NCBI GenBank assembly: GCA_028826165.1
Contig: JAPDFW010000136.1
Span: 566,501-630,500, forward strand
Source of the DNA: Anaeramoeba ignava
Lineage: Eukaryota > Metamonada > Anaeramoebidae
Reading direction: 5' to 3'
DNA: 64,000 nucleotides
In this document: positions 25,101 through 36,700 of the stretch, in pieces
Numbering within the stretch: position 1 is the first letter of the stretch
Layout: each line of letters starts with the position of its first letter
Notes under the pieces: model-generated
The model's input: only the letters and a program-made list of their open reading frames with translations
Told to the model about the DNA's origin: nothing
Databases searched by the model: none
Translations under genes and position numbers: made by a program

Positions 25101-28100
25101 GATAAACCGCATTCCGAAATCGCTTGGATTCCATTCGTCTTCCCAACTCTGCGAAATTTTATTAAGCTCAGAAATTTTTTGTTCGACAATCCTCTGCCTT
25201 GCTTCCTTGAATACATCAGATTCCATATGGTCAAAAATTTGTGGTCCAAAAAAATCAAACATTCGAGCATCTACATCGCTTTGGAAATCTGTGGATATAA
25301 TAACCTCATCAAGACTCTGAGGTTTCTGCAAAAAAATAAGTTTGGCTGATCTCAAATCGAAGAAGGTGTATTTGATTAATGCATTGACGTGACTTTTCAT
25401 TATCGTCCAGAAATTTGATAAGATCCGAAATGTTGATTGCGTATTTATTGGATCGTGCTGAGTAAATCTTTCTAGAGTTTTTGTTAAGAACAGTTGTTTA
25501 TCCGTTTTAATGTTATTTACGATAATCATTCGGTCTTCTCGTTGAGTTGCGTTAAATTGTGTAAATTGGTTTTGTGCAACAGTCCAAAAATTTGCGACTT
25601 TCTCAAGCTCAAAATCTTGAATCAACTTAATTTCATTCGATTGTGTGATTTCGTATTTGTCCAATGAAAAGACATTTTTTTCAAATTTACATTTCACTTC
25701 TTCCGCATATTTTAAAGGGGAGAAATGGATCAATCCATTCTCTGAGTTATAAATTCTACTACTTGGTATTTCCACTGCTAATTCGAATGATTGGTTGAAA
25801 ATCCAAACTAAATCATTTGCTCGATCAATTTTCCTGCGATTTTCAATAGATTTCCACATCAATAATTCCCAAAGAAAGTCAAGAGTTGGTCTTTCAGGCA
25901 AATATGGGAATTCCACATGAAGATATTTTTGGGAAAATTTAATTGTTGGATCCTTGACAAGATCTCTAATTCTTTTGATTGCTTCAGAAGCTGTTCCCCT
26001 CTTAAGCAATAGAGAGAAATAGAAATAATTGTTTCCTTTGTTCTTTTGATAGCATTGCTTGCGGATCTGGTAACTTTTCCCCAATCCCGCAAACTCAGAT
26101 GTGAATACCCTCACTTTTCCATAATCATTCTGACTCTGTTGGAAAATTTCCTGAATTTCCTTTCTTTCCAAAAAATCCAATCTCTCTTTTATTTCCCCTT
26201 CGCGGAAGGCTTGAATCAAATTAAGAACTGAATATAACTGACCTGAACATAACAATACCAATGGATGTGTTGTTTTATAATTGATTTTCTGAAGCTGCTT
26301 TATCAGAAAGTTGTTGTTTTTTTTGCTCAGATCCTGGGTGTACAAAACAGTGAAAAGAAACTTGTTTTGAGAATTTGCTAATTCAGTGTTGTAGAATTTA
26401 TAGACATTCATAAAATTACGTATATCATCCTCAGTTGTTGAGCTTCCACAAATCATCACAGTTTCTCTGAGAGGGAAATGGTCTGAATAGCAGAAATGGA
26501 AAGAAGTCGCAATGTCATACACCTGTGTGCTGTCTTTGAAGTTGTAAATATAGATTTTAGGATCAACAATTGTTCCTTTTCTTTGTGTAAAGAAGATTTG
26601 GTATTGATTTGATAACTTGTCAATTTTTTGATTTGTTGTTTTCGCGTGAATTTGAATAATGCGTGTTCCGATGTGGTTGGGGATGCTTAATAATTTGACT
26701 AATTCCGATGTGAAATGGTGAATGTTCAATTCAGAAGCAGAATCATTTGCAATCTGAATGGTTTTCAATTCTTTGAGATCTTTTTCTGCTAATTTTGGAT
26801 TAACTAAATTGAACAAATACAGAACATCTTCAGTTTTTCCTTTGAAATGAAAATTATGAAGAATCGAAAAAAATTGTTCCTTTGAAAAGAAGCAGATGAG
26901 AGGGAAATCTTGATAAACTTTGTTGATTTGGTTTTCCCATTTCTCGAGATCGTTTCGCAGGTCTTGTTGCAATCTCAACAGACTCCTTTTCCAGTCGCTA
27001 GTTGAAGATAAAACCAGATTATGTTCATATCCATCAAATCTATATTTGAAATGTGCGGAGTCAATCAGTTTTTGGAACAGATGCGGAAGATCCTCGATTA
27101 TTGGGAATAACTCTTGGAAATTGCTAATATATTTGAGATCAAATTCCTTCTGCGCAACCCTGATTTGGGAATCTAAAACTGTTTCTGTTCCTTTGAATTC
27201 TTGTGTGTTTTGTGTGTTTTGGAAAATGTAGTACATTTCGTACAAATCTTTCAAAAATATCGATTCTTTTTGGATTTGGCACTCGAAATTCTCTTTCTTT
27301 TTTTTAGGTGAGAATTGGAAGATGAATTTGCATCCTTCCGAAAACATTTTCTTCACTCTTTCTCCGGCTCTTTGTTGTATTGTTTGCTTTTTTTCTTTTA
27401 AGGTTTCAAGAAACTCGTGGAAAGTTTGATGTAAAAATCCAAAATCAATTTTTGCTTCTTTGGGAGCATTCTCCACTGAGGTTTTAATTTTCTCTAAAAA
27501 TTCATCGAGACTCTTGAAAGGTTTCTCGGAGTAAAGATACGATTTCATCCGATCTCGAAGAATTTCCAATGATCTCCCAGTTTGGAAAAATCCTAGAATT
27601 TCCAAGAAGACTTGAATCAATAGAGGCCTTAAATTGCTTGTCATTCTGACTTTTCAACCATTTAATAATTCGATCATCAAAATACTCCACTTCTTTCATT
27701 TCGATTGATCCATCATCATTTTCATTTTGGATTTCCTTTTCATCGTCTTTTTCTTCTTGAACAATCTTGCTTCTTTTCGGCATCAAAGAACCAATAAAAT
27801 CAAGAATTTGAGGTGATAAGTTTCGAGATGTTTCCAGTGTTGTTTTCAATATTGTTGCGACTTCAGATAATTTGTTTTCGTGCTGGAATTTGGGATCAAT
27901 AAATTTTGGTTTTTGCTCAAAATCAAAAAGAGAACAGAATTTTTGGAAGGAAGGAAAAGTTTCTTGATTTCTCATAATATATCTATAATCTCTAATATTG
28001 CTTTCATCCATTTCCATCTCTTTTGAACCAGGAAAAAGAGCGTGATCCAATTCGAGAATTTCCATTGATAGTTGTTGATCAGTCATTTGTAAGGGGAAAA

Positions 28101-30496
28101 GATTCTTTAATTCCTTGAATGTGATTTCTTTGGTGTAAATTTCGGTACGTATTTGTTCCCAATTTGTTTTGGAAACTAAAATGAGATTTTTTGTAATATC
28201 AGGCAAAGATAACTCAGTGTTTGGAGGGATTTTTTCGCATTCTTTTTGCCAAATTTGCATAAAAATAGAACTTGGTTGTAAGAGATCCAAAGTTTCCAAA
28301 TATCTAAAATCAAGATTTAAATCATCGAAAAAAGTATTGATGGAAGATAATTTGTGTTTTTTCTTCTTATTATCTGGGTCACTCTCCGGGAATGTTCTCT
28401 TGTGTGATTTTATCTAAAACTTTTTCAATCTTTTTGTCTTTCACAAGTATGTGAAAGTTTCGAAGGTATTCTGCAGAAAAATTAAGCAATAACTTCTCTT
28501 TTTTATCGAGTTCATCTTTTTTTGCTTTTGTTTCTTCGAAATTGAGATCTTGAGAAAAAAGTTGAAAAAAATCATTGTATCTTGGAAGATTATTATAGTA
28601 ATCATAATATTCACTAATGGTTACTGTTTCGGGAAGCTTCAACCTTGTGATTTTACTCGTGATATCTCCTTTCCATTTAAGAAGGAGTTTATAAAATTTG
28701 CTTTCATCTTTCTTTTCTTTGTCAACCTGGAATTTTTCAATATTGGAAAGCCATCTCATTGTCGTAGTTAATTTCATTCTTTCATTTTCTTTCAATTGTT
28801 TCAAGAAAGAAAAGAAATCACCGGTATACATATCCATACTTTGTATTTCCAAGTGTTTTTCCCAAAATGAAATTTGGAAAGGATCAAGTGGAATTTTTTT
28901 GAAGAATGTGCTCGTCATCAACAACCTGATCTGCAGAAGCATGTTTGAAATAAACTGAATATGTAGTTTATGATTAAATCCTGAATTTTTTGATTTTTTT
29001 TCATTTGGAAAATCTCGTTGATCGCAATTTGTTGAAGCATAAAAATGCTTTCGAGTTTCCGAAATTTCTGATTTTCAAAATTTTTTTGAATGATGTTTTC
29101 AAGATGTTTTTTTTGAAAAAAATAAAATTCTGTTCCCATATGCTCAACCAGCGGATCGTTGTTTCTTTTCCTTTGTGTAATTTCGGTTTTGATTTTTTTG
29201 AAATTTTTTTCACAAACTTGGTAAAATTGTTCCCAGAAATTAATCCAATTTTTTAGTTCTAAAAATTCGAGAAACTCCATTAAAGAATAAATCTTTTTTT
29301 GTTTAAATTTGAGAACGAGATTGGCGAAGAATTGATCATCTTTGAGTAATTCCGGGAAAAAAACGATTTTTCAAACTATTTTTTGCTAAAAGACGGATAA
29401 AATGCTCCCAAGTGAAGCTTTGCGAAAGAAATTGGGAGTTGAGTAATTGTTTGAGCATAGAAATCAAGTTTCTGAAATATTCGATTTCCAATTCTTTTTT
29501 TTTGGGTGGATAAACAGGGAACCCTTCTTGATTGAATAAATGATAGAGTGGGTAATAATGAACTAAGTAAAACTTATCGCTTCTTTTAGCACCAAATGTT
29601 AAAAGGAGATGAACTTGACTCATAAAGCGTGTCTGTTGATTGGCATTTAAATCGTTTAGGTTGTGAAATATATCATAAATGAGTCTGAAAAAATTTCTCC
29701 AGTTGAACAGTAGTCAACTTTGTGGAAATTAAAGCTTCTGTCACTTTTTCGATTTTTGCAAAAGTTATGGTAATAAATCAAAAAAATTCTCAAAATAAAT
29801 GGGAAATTTGGATCAGATAAATTATTCAAAAATTGAGAATTTTGAAAAAATTGTGTCCAAAAAGGATGATTTCTTTTTTCATCTTGCGTGAAAAGTGAAT
29901 CAATTTGATCCACACCTTTGTTAAGTTCCAAAAATTGGGCTTGAGGATTCTGTATTTGTTGCTGAATTTGATTTGTAAAACAGAATAAAAAATTATTGAG
30001 AAATGATAATGCCATTGCGCTCTTATCGAATTTTTTATCTTCAGAAGTTAATCCGATGAATTGGAAAAAACCCTCCCAAAAATGCTTATTGACTTCTTCA
30101 AAATCAAATAAATGGAAAATGTATCGAAATGGTTGAGGATCTTTTGAGGGATTTTTTGAAATTTGCATTTTCTTTTGATCTTTTGGATTCCACTTTTTGT
30201 GGATGTTCAGAATAAATGAGATAATTAAATGAGTTTTTCTTGCTTTTTTGTTTTATGAAGTTCATTATCCACACATTAGAATTTGGATCATTTTGCTTAA
30301 TTTCTATATTACGAAACCTTTTTGCATTTGTTTTAACTTGAAAATTTTCCACTTTTTTTTCTTTTTTTTTCAGTTTTTGTGTGAGAATATATTTTGCTTT
30401 TTCTGCATCAATAAATGAAAAAATATAAATCATTTCTTGTTTTTGTCTTTTCTTTTCTTCTTCTTGTCTTTTCTTTTCTTCTTTTTTTCTTTCCAT
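16174..30496 (-). CDS. RNF213-like giant AAA+ protein with RZ finger, frame-broken
   Basis: About 4,700 residues in one direction, starting 'MERKKEEKKRQEEEKKRQ' at 30496. The N-terminal part is a helical stalk. The AAA+ core follows: a P-loop-like 'FAGLGKSYQI' near 26.07 kb; Walker A 'GETGCGKT' near 24.57 kb with Walker B 'FFDEFNT' near 24.40 kb and 'NPYRLRK'; then a second Walker A 'GKPGSSKS' split by the 81-nt intron 23336-23416, with Walker B 'VVILDEVALAE' near 23.11 kb; and 'LNRFEKQL'. This is the RNF213 AAA3/AAA4 pattern. Further on, at 18143-18218, lies an RZ-type finger (Cys-x3-His, 14 residues, Cys-x2-Cys). No RING is visible. At least ten one-base frame breaks interrupt it, while 4.2 kb across the first ATPase module is open. 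RNF213 is a ubiquitin ligase coating lipid-rich surfaces and bacteria; an equivalent role here is inference. Confidence 0.8.
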
Positions 30497-30654
30497 AATG
30501 ATAGATAAAAAAACAATTTAAAAAATTGAAAAAATGAAAAATGAAAAATGAAAAAAAAAAATTTTTGGTTTTGTTTGTTTGGGCAAATTTTTATTTAGAA
30601 AAAGAAAAGAAAAAGAAAAGTGGAATTTGTGTTTTCTTTTTAATAATTTGTTTT

Positions 30655-33295
30655 TTAATTTAAATTTCCTTTTTTGTTGTCTTTGTTTTTGTTGTCTTTG
30701 TTTTTGTTGTCTTTGTTTTTGTTTTTGTTTTTGTTGTCTTTGTTTTTGTTGTTGTTGTTGTTGTTTTTGTTTTTGTTTTTGTTTGTTGTTGTTTTTTTTG
30801 GTGTTGTTTTTTTTGATGTTGTTTTTGTTTTTGATGTTGTTTTTTTCTTTTCTGGATCTGAATTATCATTTGAATCGTTTTGGGAAAAATGAGTCTCTGT
30901 TTTTTGTTGACTCAAAAAATTGATTTGTGAGATTGATTTGAGAATATTTCTTGCATTTAATAATTTCGAGTTCATTTCAAGCAATTCTTGATGAATTTTA
31001 AGAGTTTTTTTGTCTTCTTTGAGCAAATTCTTGAGTTTCTTACTATTTTCATCGATATTTTTGTGCAAAATTGAGAAAAGATCATCAAAAGGGGAAAGGA
31101 TTATAAATTGGATCGCTGATTTTGAAACTGTGTCTGAGATTTTTTTGCGGATAATTTGGAAGTATTGATTTGTGAGATTTCTGAGGGTTTGAACCTGATT
31201 TTTTGGCTTTTCATCTTTTTGTGGTTTTGATTGAAACTTTTTCATTTGGGGATGTTCAATGAAAATATAAGCCATTTCAATATCGATCATTTTTTCGACA
31301 AAATCCTTGCATTCCTGGATTTTTTCACCGAAGAACTTTGTGCATATCTTGACGATAAAATCATTAAAAGGGGGATATCTTTTTATGCGATAGAAATTGT
31401 GATTTGTGATTATTTCAACGACATGATTATAAATTTGATCGATGCAACATTCGCTTGGTTTTTTGAGTTCCTTGATGCACTCGCGTGCGAGCTGTTCGAA
31501 AGCGGCCTGAGGCACAAACAAAGATGGGGCTATTTGCAAGGTGTTGTTTATTATTGTCTGGATCTGTTTGTCTGTGTATTTCTCGATTGGGTTCAGTTTA
31601 TTGACTTCTTTCTGGAATTTTTCAATCTCCACTCGTAAAATTGATCCGCCAGTGAGATTGTTCATTGAGAGTGTCTCACGAGAACCCCAGATGATATCAT
31701 GGAGATAGAGCGAGAATTTCTCTGCCAAATTTAGGGCCAGATATGATCGGGACATTGAGTTTTCAACAATATTGTCGAGCCCGAGTTTTTTGAGTTTTTC
31801 GTCGTTTTCTTTAAGAATAGTTACAATTTTAATTCTGAGTTTTGGGAGATATTCCTTTATGTGTTGGAAAAGAAGTTCCGAAAGACGGAAGGAAAGATGG
31901 CGCACCCCGCATTTATCTGCGATGACTTTGTAGTCTTTGTGTTCGCTGAAGTATGTTTCTTCTTCTTCTAGTGCTTGAGAAATTGGGATATTTTTTTTGA
32001 TTTGTTCTTGCGATCGATTTTTGACTGGGATGTAGCCGAGGTCCAAGTGAATGAGGTCTCCCGATATGATATTCATTGCGTTTTGGCCTTTGTCCATGAT
32101 ATCCAGTTTTGTAAGAACTCCGATTGTGCGTTTTCTTTGTGGGTCTACTTGTCGTGCTATTTTCATTGCGTGGCTTCGAGCAAAATCTTCGTTTACTGCT
32201 GAAACTGCGAGAATTAAAGTGTTTTCTTTTTCCACATATTTTTTGACTAAATTTTCAATATCCATGACTATTGATTCTGGTTGGTTTCCGACGGGGACTT
32301 CTATTAAACCTGGGAGATCTACGAGTGTTAAGTTTACTGTATTTTGCATGAAGAACTGAATATATAATTTATAATTTGAATTTATAAATGAATTTATAAA
32401 TGAATTTTGATTTAGATTTAGATTTAGATTTATATTTATATTTAGATTTATATTTATATTTAGATTTATATTTATATTTATAATTATATTTATATTTATA
32501 TTTATAATTATATTTATATTTATATTTATATTAATATTTATATTTATATTAATATTTATATTTATATTTATATTTAGATTTATATTTATATTTATATTTA
32601 TATTTATATTTATATTTATAATTATATTTATATTTATAATTATATTTATATTTATAATTATATTTATATTTATATTTATATTTATATTGATATTTATATT
32701 TATATTTATATTTATATTTATAATTATATTTATATTTATATTTATATTTAGATTTAGATTTATATTTATATTTATATTTATAATTATATTTATATTTATA
32801 TTTATATTTATATTTATATTTATATTTATAATTATATTTAGATTTATATTTATATTTATATTTATATTTATATTTATATTTAGATTTAGATTTATATTTA
32901 GATTTAGATTTTACATGAAGTTCAAGTGGCAAATCAGAAACCATTCCTGGTTCAGCAACTCTATTTGTTGCTTCTTCAATTTCTTTTTTAACTTCTTCAA
33001 AATCAATAAAAATTTTATCCGAATGAGCAAATACAGCCCATTCCTTTACTTCTTTTTCATAAAAAAGAGGGCAATTTACTGCAACTTTCTGAAGATGTAT
33101 TGATAAAGGTCTTCTTGTAACCATATTTATTCCTCGAGGAAGAAAATCTCGACCAACAATACTTTCAAGAACTGATGATTTACCAGAACTTTGTCCTCCA
33201 ACTACAACAATTTTAGGAAAATCAATATTTTCATCATTTAAAAAATCAAAATGAATTTTTTGTGTAATTGAAATTAAATCTTGAAATGGATCCAT
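30655..33295 (-). CDS. Dynamin-family GTPase (Vps1/DRP1-like)
   Basis: Two exons, 33295-32915 and 32355-30655, give 693 residues. The GTPase domain shows G1 '[12 protein letters not shown]', switch I 'MVTRRPL', G3 'DLPGL' in '[20 protein letters not shown]', and G4 'TKLD' in '[14 protein letters not shown]'. Helical middle-domain text follows ('[12 protein letters not shown]'), then a GTPase effector domain ('[17 protein letters not shown]' to '[11 protein letters not shown]'). There is no PH domain and no proline-rich domain, as in Vps1 and Drp1, which act in vacuole, peroxisome or mitochondrial fission. The tail after about residue 640 is low complexity (Lys/Thr/Asn, 'NKNKNKN'). The 559-nt intron is a hexamer repeat whose N-terminal frame stays open for about 120 codons. 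It is on the same strand as the RNF213-like gene. Confidence 0.92.
32356..32914 (-). repeat. AAATAT/AAATCT hexamer intron in the dynamin gene
   Basis: Plus-strand (ATTTATATTTAT)n with ATTTAG variants fills this intron. On the gene strand it begins GTAAAATCTAAATCTAAATA and ends AATTTATAAATTATATATTCAG. The hexamer contains no in-frame stop in the exon-1 frame, so it reads as Lys-Tyr and Lys-Ser for over 100 codons. Confidence 0.85.
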
Positions 33296-33422
33296 TGAAC
33301 CAAAAAATGAAATGAAAAATGAAATTTAAAAAAGGAAAAAATTTAAAAAAGGAAAAAATTTGTTTAATTAAATTCAACAAATTTTTTATTCAAATTTGTT
33401 GAAAAAATAAAGAACATAAACT

Positions 33423-33608
33423 ATGCAGTTCGAAACAAAAATATTATTATTATTTTTTTTGTTATTAATAAAATTAAAAATAAGAACTTCCAAACTTGCA
33501 ATTAAAAAGAAAAAAGCACAAACACTTGAAATAAATGTATCAATTTTTTTGATAATAATAATAATGTTAATGTTGTTTAACTTGATTTTCTTTCATAATT
33601 CTATTTAA
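33423..33608 (+). CDS. Possible small two-helix membrane protein
   Basis: This is a 61-residue ORF starting 'MQFETKILLLFFLLLIKLKI', with a basic middle ('LAIKKKKAQTL') and a second hydrophobic segment ('NVSIFLIIIIMLMLFNLIFF'). It is head-to-head with the dynamin gene, with 127 bp between the two ATGs. That distance matches the other divergent gene pairs in this window (126 and 120 bp). Unlike nearby DNA it is not simple repeat. The hydrophobicity could arise by chance in T-rich DNA, so confidence is limited. No family is recognised. Confidence 0.35.
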   Translation: MQFETKILLLFFLLLIKLKIRTSKLAIKKKKAQTLEINVSIFLIIIIMLMLFNLIFFHNSI

Positions 33609-33713
33609 GAAAGTTTTTATTTCTAAATTCCAAAAAAGGAAAAAAAATTATTTAAATAAATAAAAGGAAAAATTTTGATCAATTTCTTTTCTTTTGTTTT
33701 GTTTTGTTTTGTT

Positions 33714-36700
33714 TTACTTTTTTGATTTTTCTTTAGTTGGTGAAGTGTGTGTATTTGTAGTTGGTATTTCTTGATTTGTCTGGATTTCTTGTAATAAATT
33801 TTTTTTTGTCCGATTTTGGATGAAATATATTGGTTTTCGAATTTTTTGTTTTGTATTTGAATTTAATTGTGTTTTTGACTTATGAATAAAAGGATGTTGA
33901 TCTCCAATCGATAGAAAATGACTTTTTTTTTTTGGAAATAGATTAGAAGGGAAATTCAAAATGAATTATTTTTTCACTTACTTTTTAGAAATATCTTTTG
34001 AATCTTGTTCTTTCTTTTTTGATTTAGATTTTGATTTTGATTTTGATTTTGATTTTGATTTTGATTTTGATTTTGAGTTTGATTTGAATTTATATTTTCA
34101 TTTGATGAATGACTTTTTTGACCAATATTTTCTAAAGAGTTTGTTCGTTGTTTTGAAACTACTCTAATTGGTTCTGGTTTAGATTTTTCCACTTCTTTTT
34201 GGATATCATTATATTCAGTTTTAAAATTTCTAACATTAACATTTTTTTTGGATAAAATATTTTGATCGAAATTATTTTCTTGTTGTTTCTTTGGACTATT
34301 TTCTTCGTTTAAAATATCTGGAGTATTTGTGCTATTTGAACTTTTTTCCATCATCTCTTGCTATAAATTGTTTTGAATATTTTATTGATTATTTTGAATA
34401 TTTTATTGATTAAATTAGAAAGAAAATTAATTATCTACTTCAAGAATAATCCAATCATATTTATAATCATAAACAAAACCTTCTCGAATAAATAAATCAC
34501 GAAATAATTTACGCAAATAACTATAATCTGGTTTTTCATCAAAATGCAAGTTTCGACAATATTCAAGATATGTTGCAAATTCAGCTAAAAAAATATTTCC
34601 ATTTTAAATTTAAATTTTAATTTTAATTTTAATTTTAATTTTAATTTTAATTTTAATTTTGATTTTTAATTTGAATTTTAATTTAATTTTAATTTTAATT
34701 TTAATTTTAAATTTGATTTTGATTTTGAATTTTAATTTTAATTTTAATTTTAATTTTAATTTTAATTTTAATTTTAATTTTAATTTTAATTTTAATTTTA
34801 ATTTTGAATTTTAATTTTAATTTTAATTTTAATTTAATTTTAATTTTGAATTTTAATTTTAATTTTAATTTTAATTTTAATTTTAATTTTGATTTTGATT
34901 TTAATTTTAATTTTGATTTTAATTTGAATTTGAATTTGAATTTGAATTTTAATTTTTGATTTTTACATGGAAAACCTTTGCATAATTCTGAAATTGGAGT
35001 TGAAAGTTTCATCTCAGAAATTCGATCGTATTTTTGTTTAATATCTTTAGCTTGTAATCCTTGCCAAGGAAGACTTCCTCTACAAAAATATACTAACAAA
35101 AAACCAATACTTTCAAGATCATCTCTTCGACTTTGTTCTTTTAATTTTAAATGATTAAATAAATTGTTTTGTTGAAATGAATTATTATTTGAACAAATTG
35201 AAATCAAATACCAATTCCTAAATGTGTATTTAAAGATACAAATCTTGCTGTTCCAATTAAATGCCTATCATTTCTATATTTAATATGTTCAAGATTAATA
35301 GGATCTCGATATTTCTTTGATAATCCAAAGTCCACAATATAAATTGTACTTTTTTTATTTCCTCTTCCAATTAAAAAATTATCTGGTTTGATATCTCGAT
35401 GTATATAATGTTTTAAATGAACATATTCAATACGATAAAGCTTTAAAAGAAATGCACAAATAACCCGATTTTATAAAAATAAATTGTTATATAAATTATT
35501 ATATAAATTATTTTATAAATTATTATATAAATTATTTTATAAATTATTATATAAATTATTTTATAAATTATTATATAAATTATTTTATAAATTATTATAT
35601 AAATTATTTTATAAATTATTATATAAATTATTTTATAAATTATTATATAAATTATTTTATAAATTATATAAATTATTATATAAATTATTTTATAAATTAT
35701 TTTATAAATTATTTTTATAAATTATTATATAAATTATTTTATAAATTATTTTATAAATTATTATATAAATTATTTTATTATAAATTATTATATAAATTAT
35801 TATATAAATTATTATATAAGTTATTATATAAATTATTTTATAAATTATTATATAAATTATTATATAAATTATTATATAAATTATTAAATAAATTATTATA
35901 TAAATTATTATAGAAATTATTATAGAAATTATTTTATAAATTATTATATAAATTATTATATAAATTATTATATAAATTATTATATAAATTATTTTATAAA
36001 TTATTATATAAATTATTATATAAATTATTATATAAATTATTTAATAAATTATTTTATAAATTATTATATAAATTATTTAATAAATTATTTTATAAATTAT
36101 TATATAAATTATTTAATAAATTATTTTATAAATTATTATATAAATTATTTAATAAATTATTTTATAAATTATTATATAAATTATTATATAAATTATTAAA
36201 TAAATTATTATATAAATTATTATATAAATTATTATATAAATTATTATATAAAATTATATAAAATTATTATATAAATTATTTTATAAATTATTATATAAAT
36301 TATTTTATAAATTATTATATAAATTATTTTATAAATTATTATATAAATTATTTTATAAATTGTTTTATAAATTATTATATAAATTATTTTATTTTATAAA
36401 ATTATTAAATTATATAAAATTCCCGTATAAATTATTATATAAATTATTATATAAATTATTATATAAATTATTTTATAAATTATTTTATAAATTATTTTAT
36501 AAATTATTTTATAAATTATTTAATAAATTATTATATAAATTATTTTATAAAATTATTATTATAAAATTATTTTATAAATTATTTAATAAATTATTTAATA
36601 AATTATTTAATAAATTATTTTATAAATTAATTATAAATTATTTTATAAATTATTTAATAAATTATTTTATAAATTATTTTATAAATTATTTTATAAATTA

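Noticed and set aside
28300-28440. A small intron explaining the frame change near 28.4 kb
   Set aside because: No GT-AG pair of at least 60 nt gives a consistent phase; a one-base change at T4 (28408-28411) does.
16174-30496. Euplotes-style programmed +1 frameshifting
   Set aside because: Breaks have no shared slippery stop context; stops lie at varied distances after different A/T runs.
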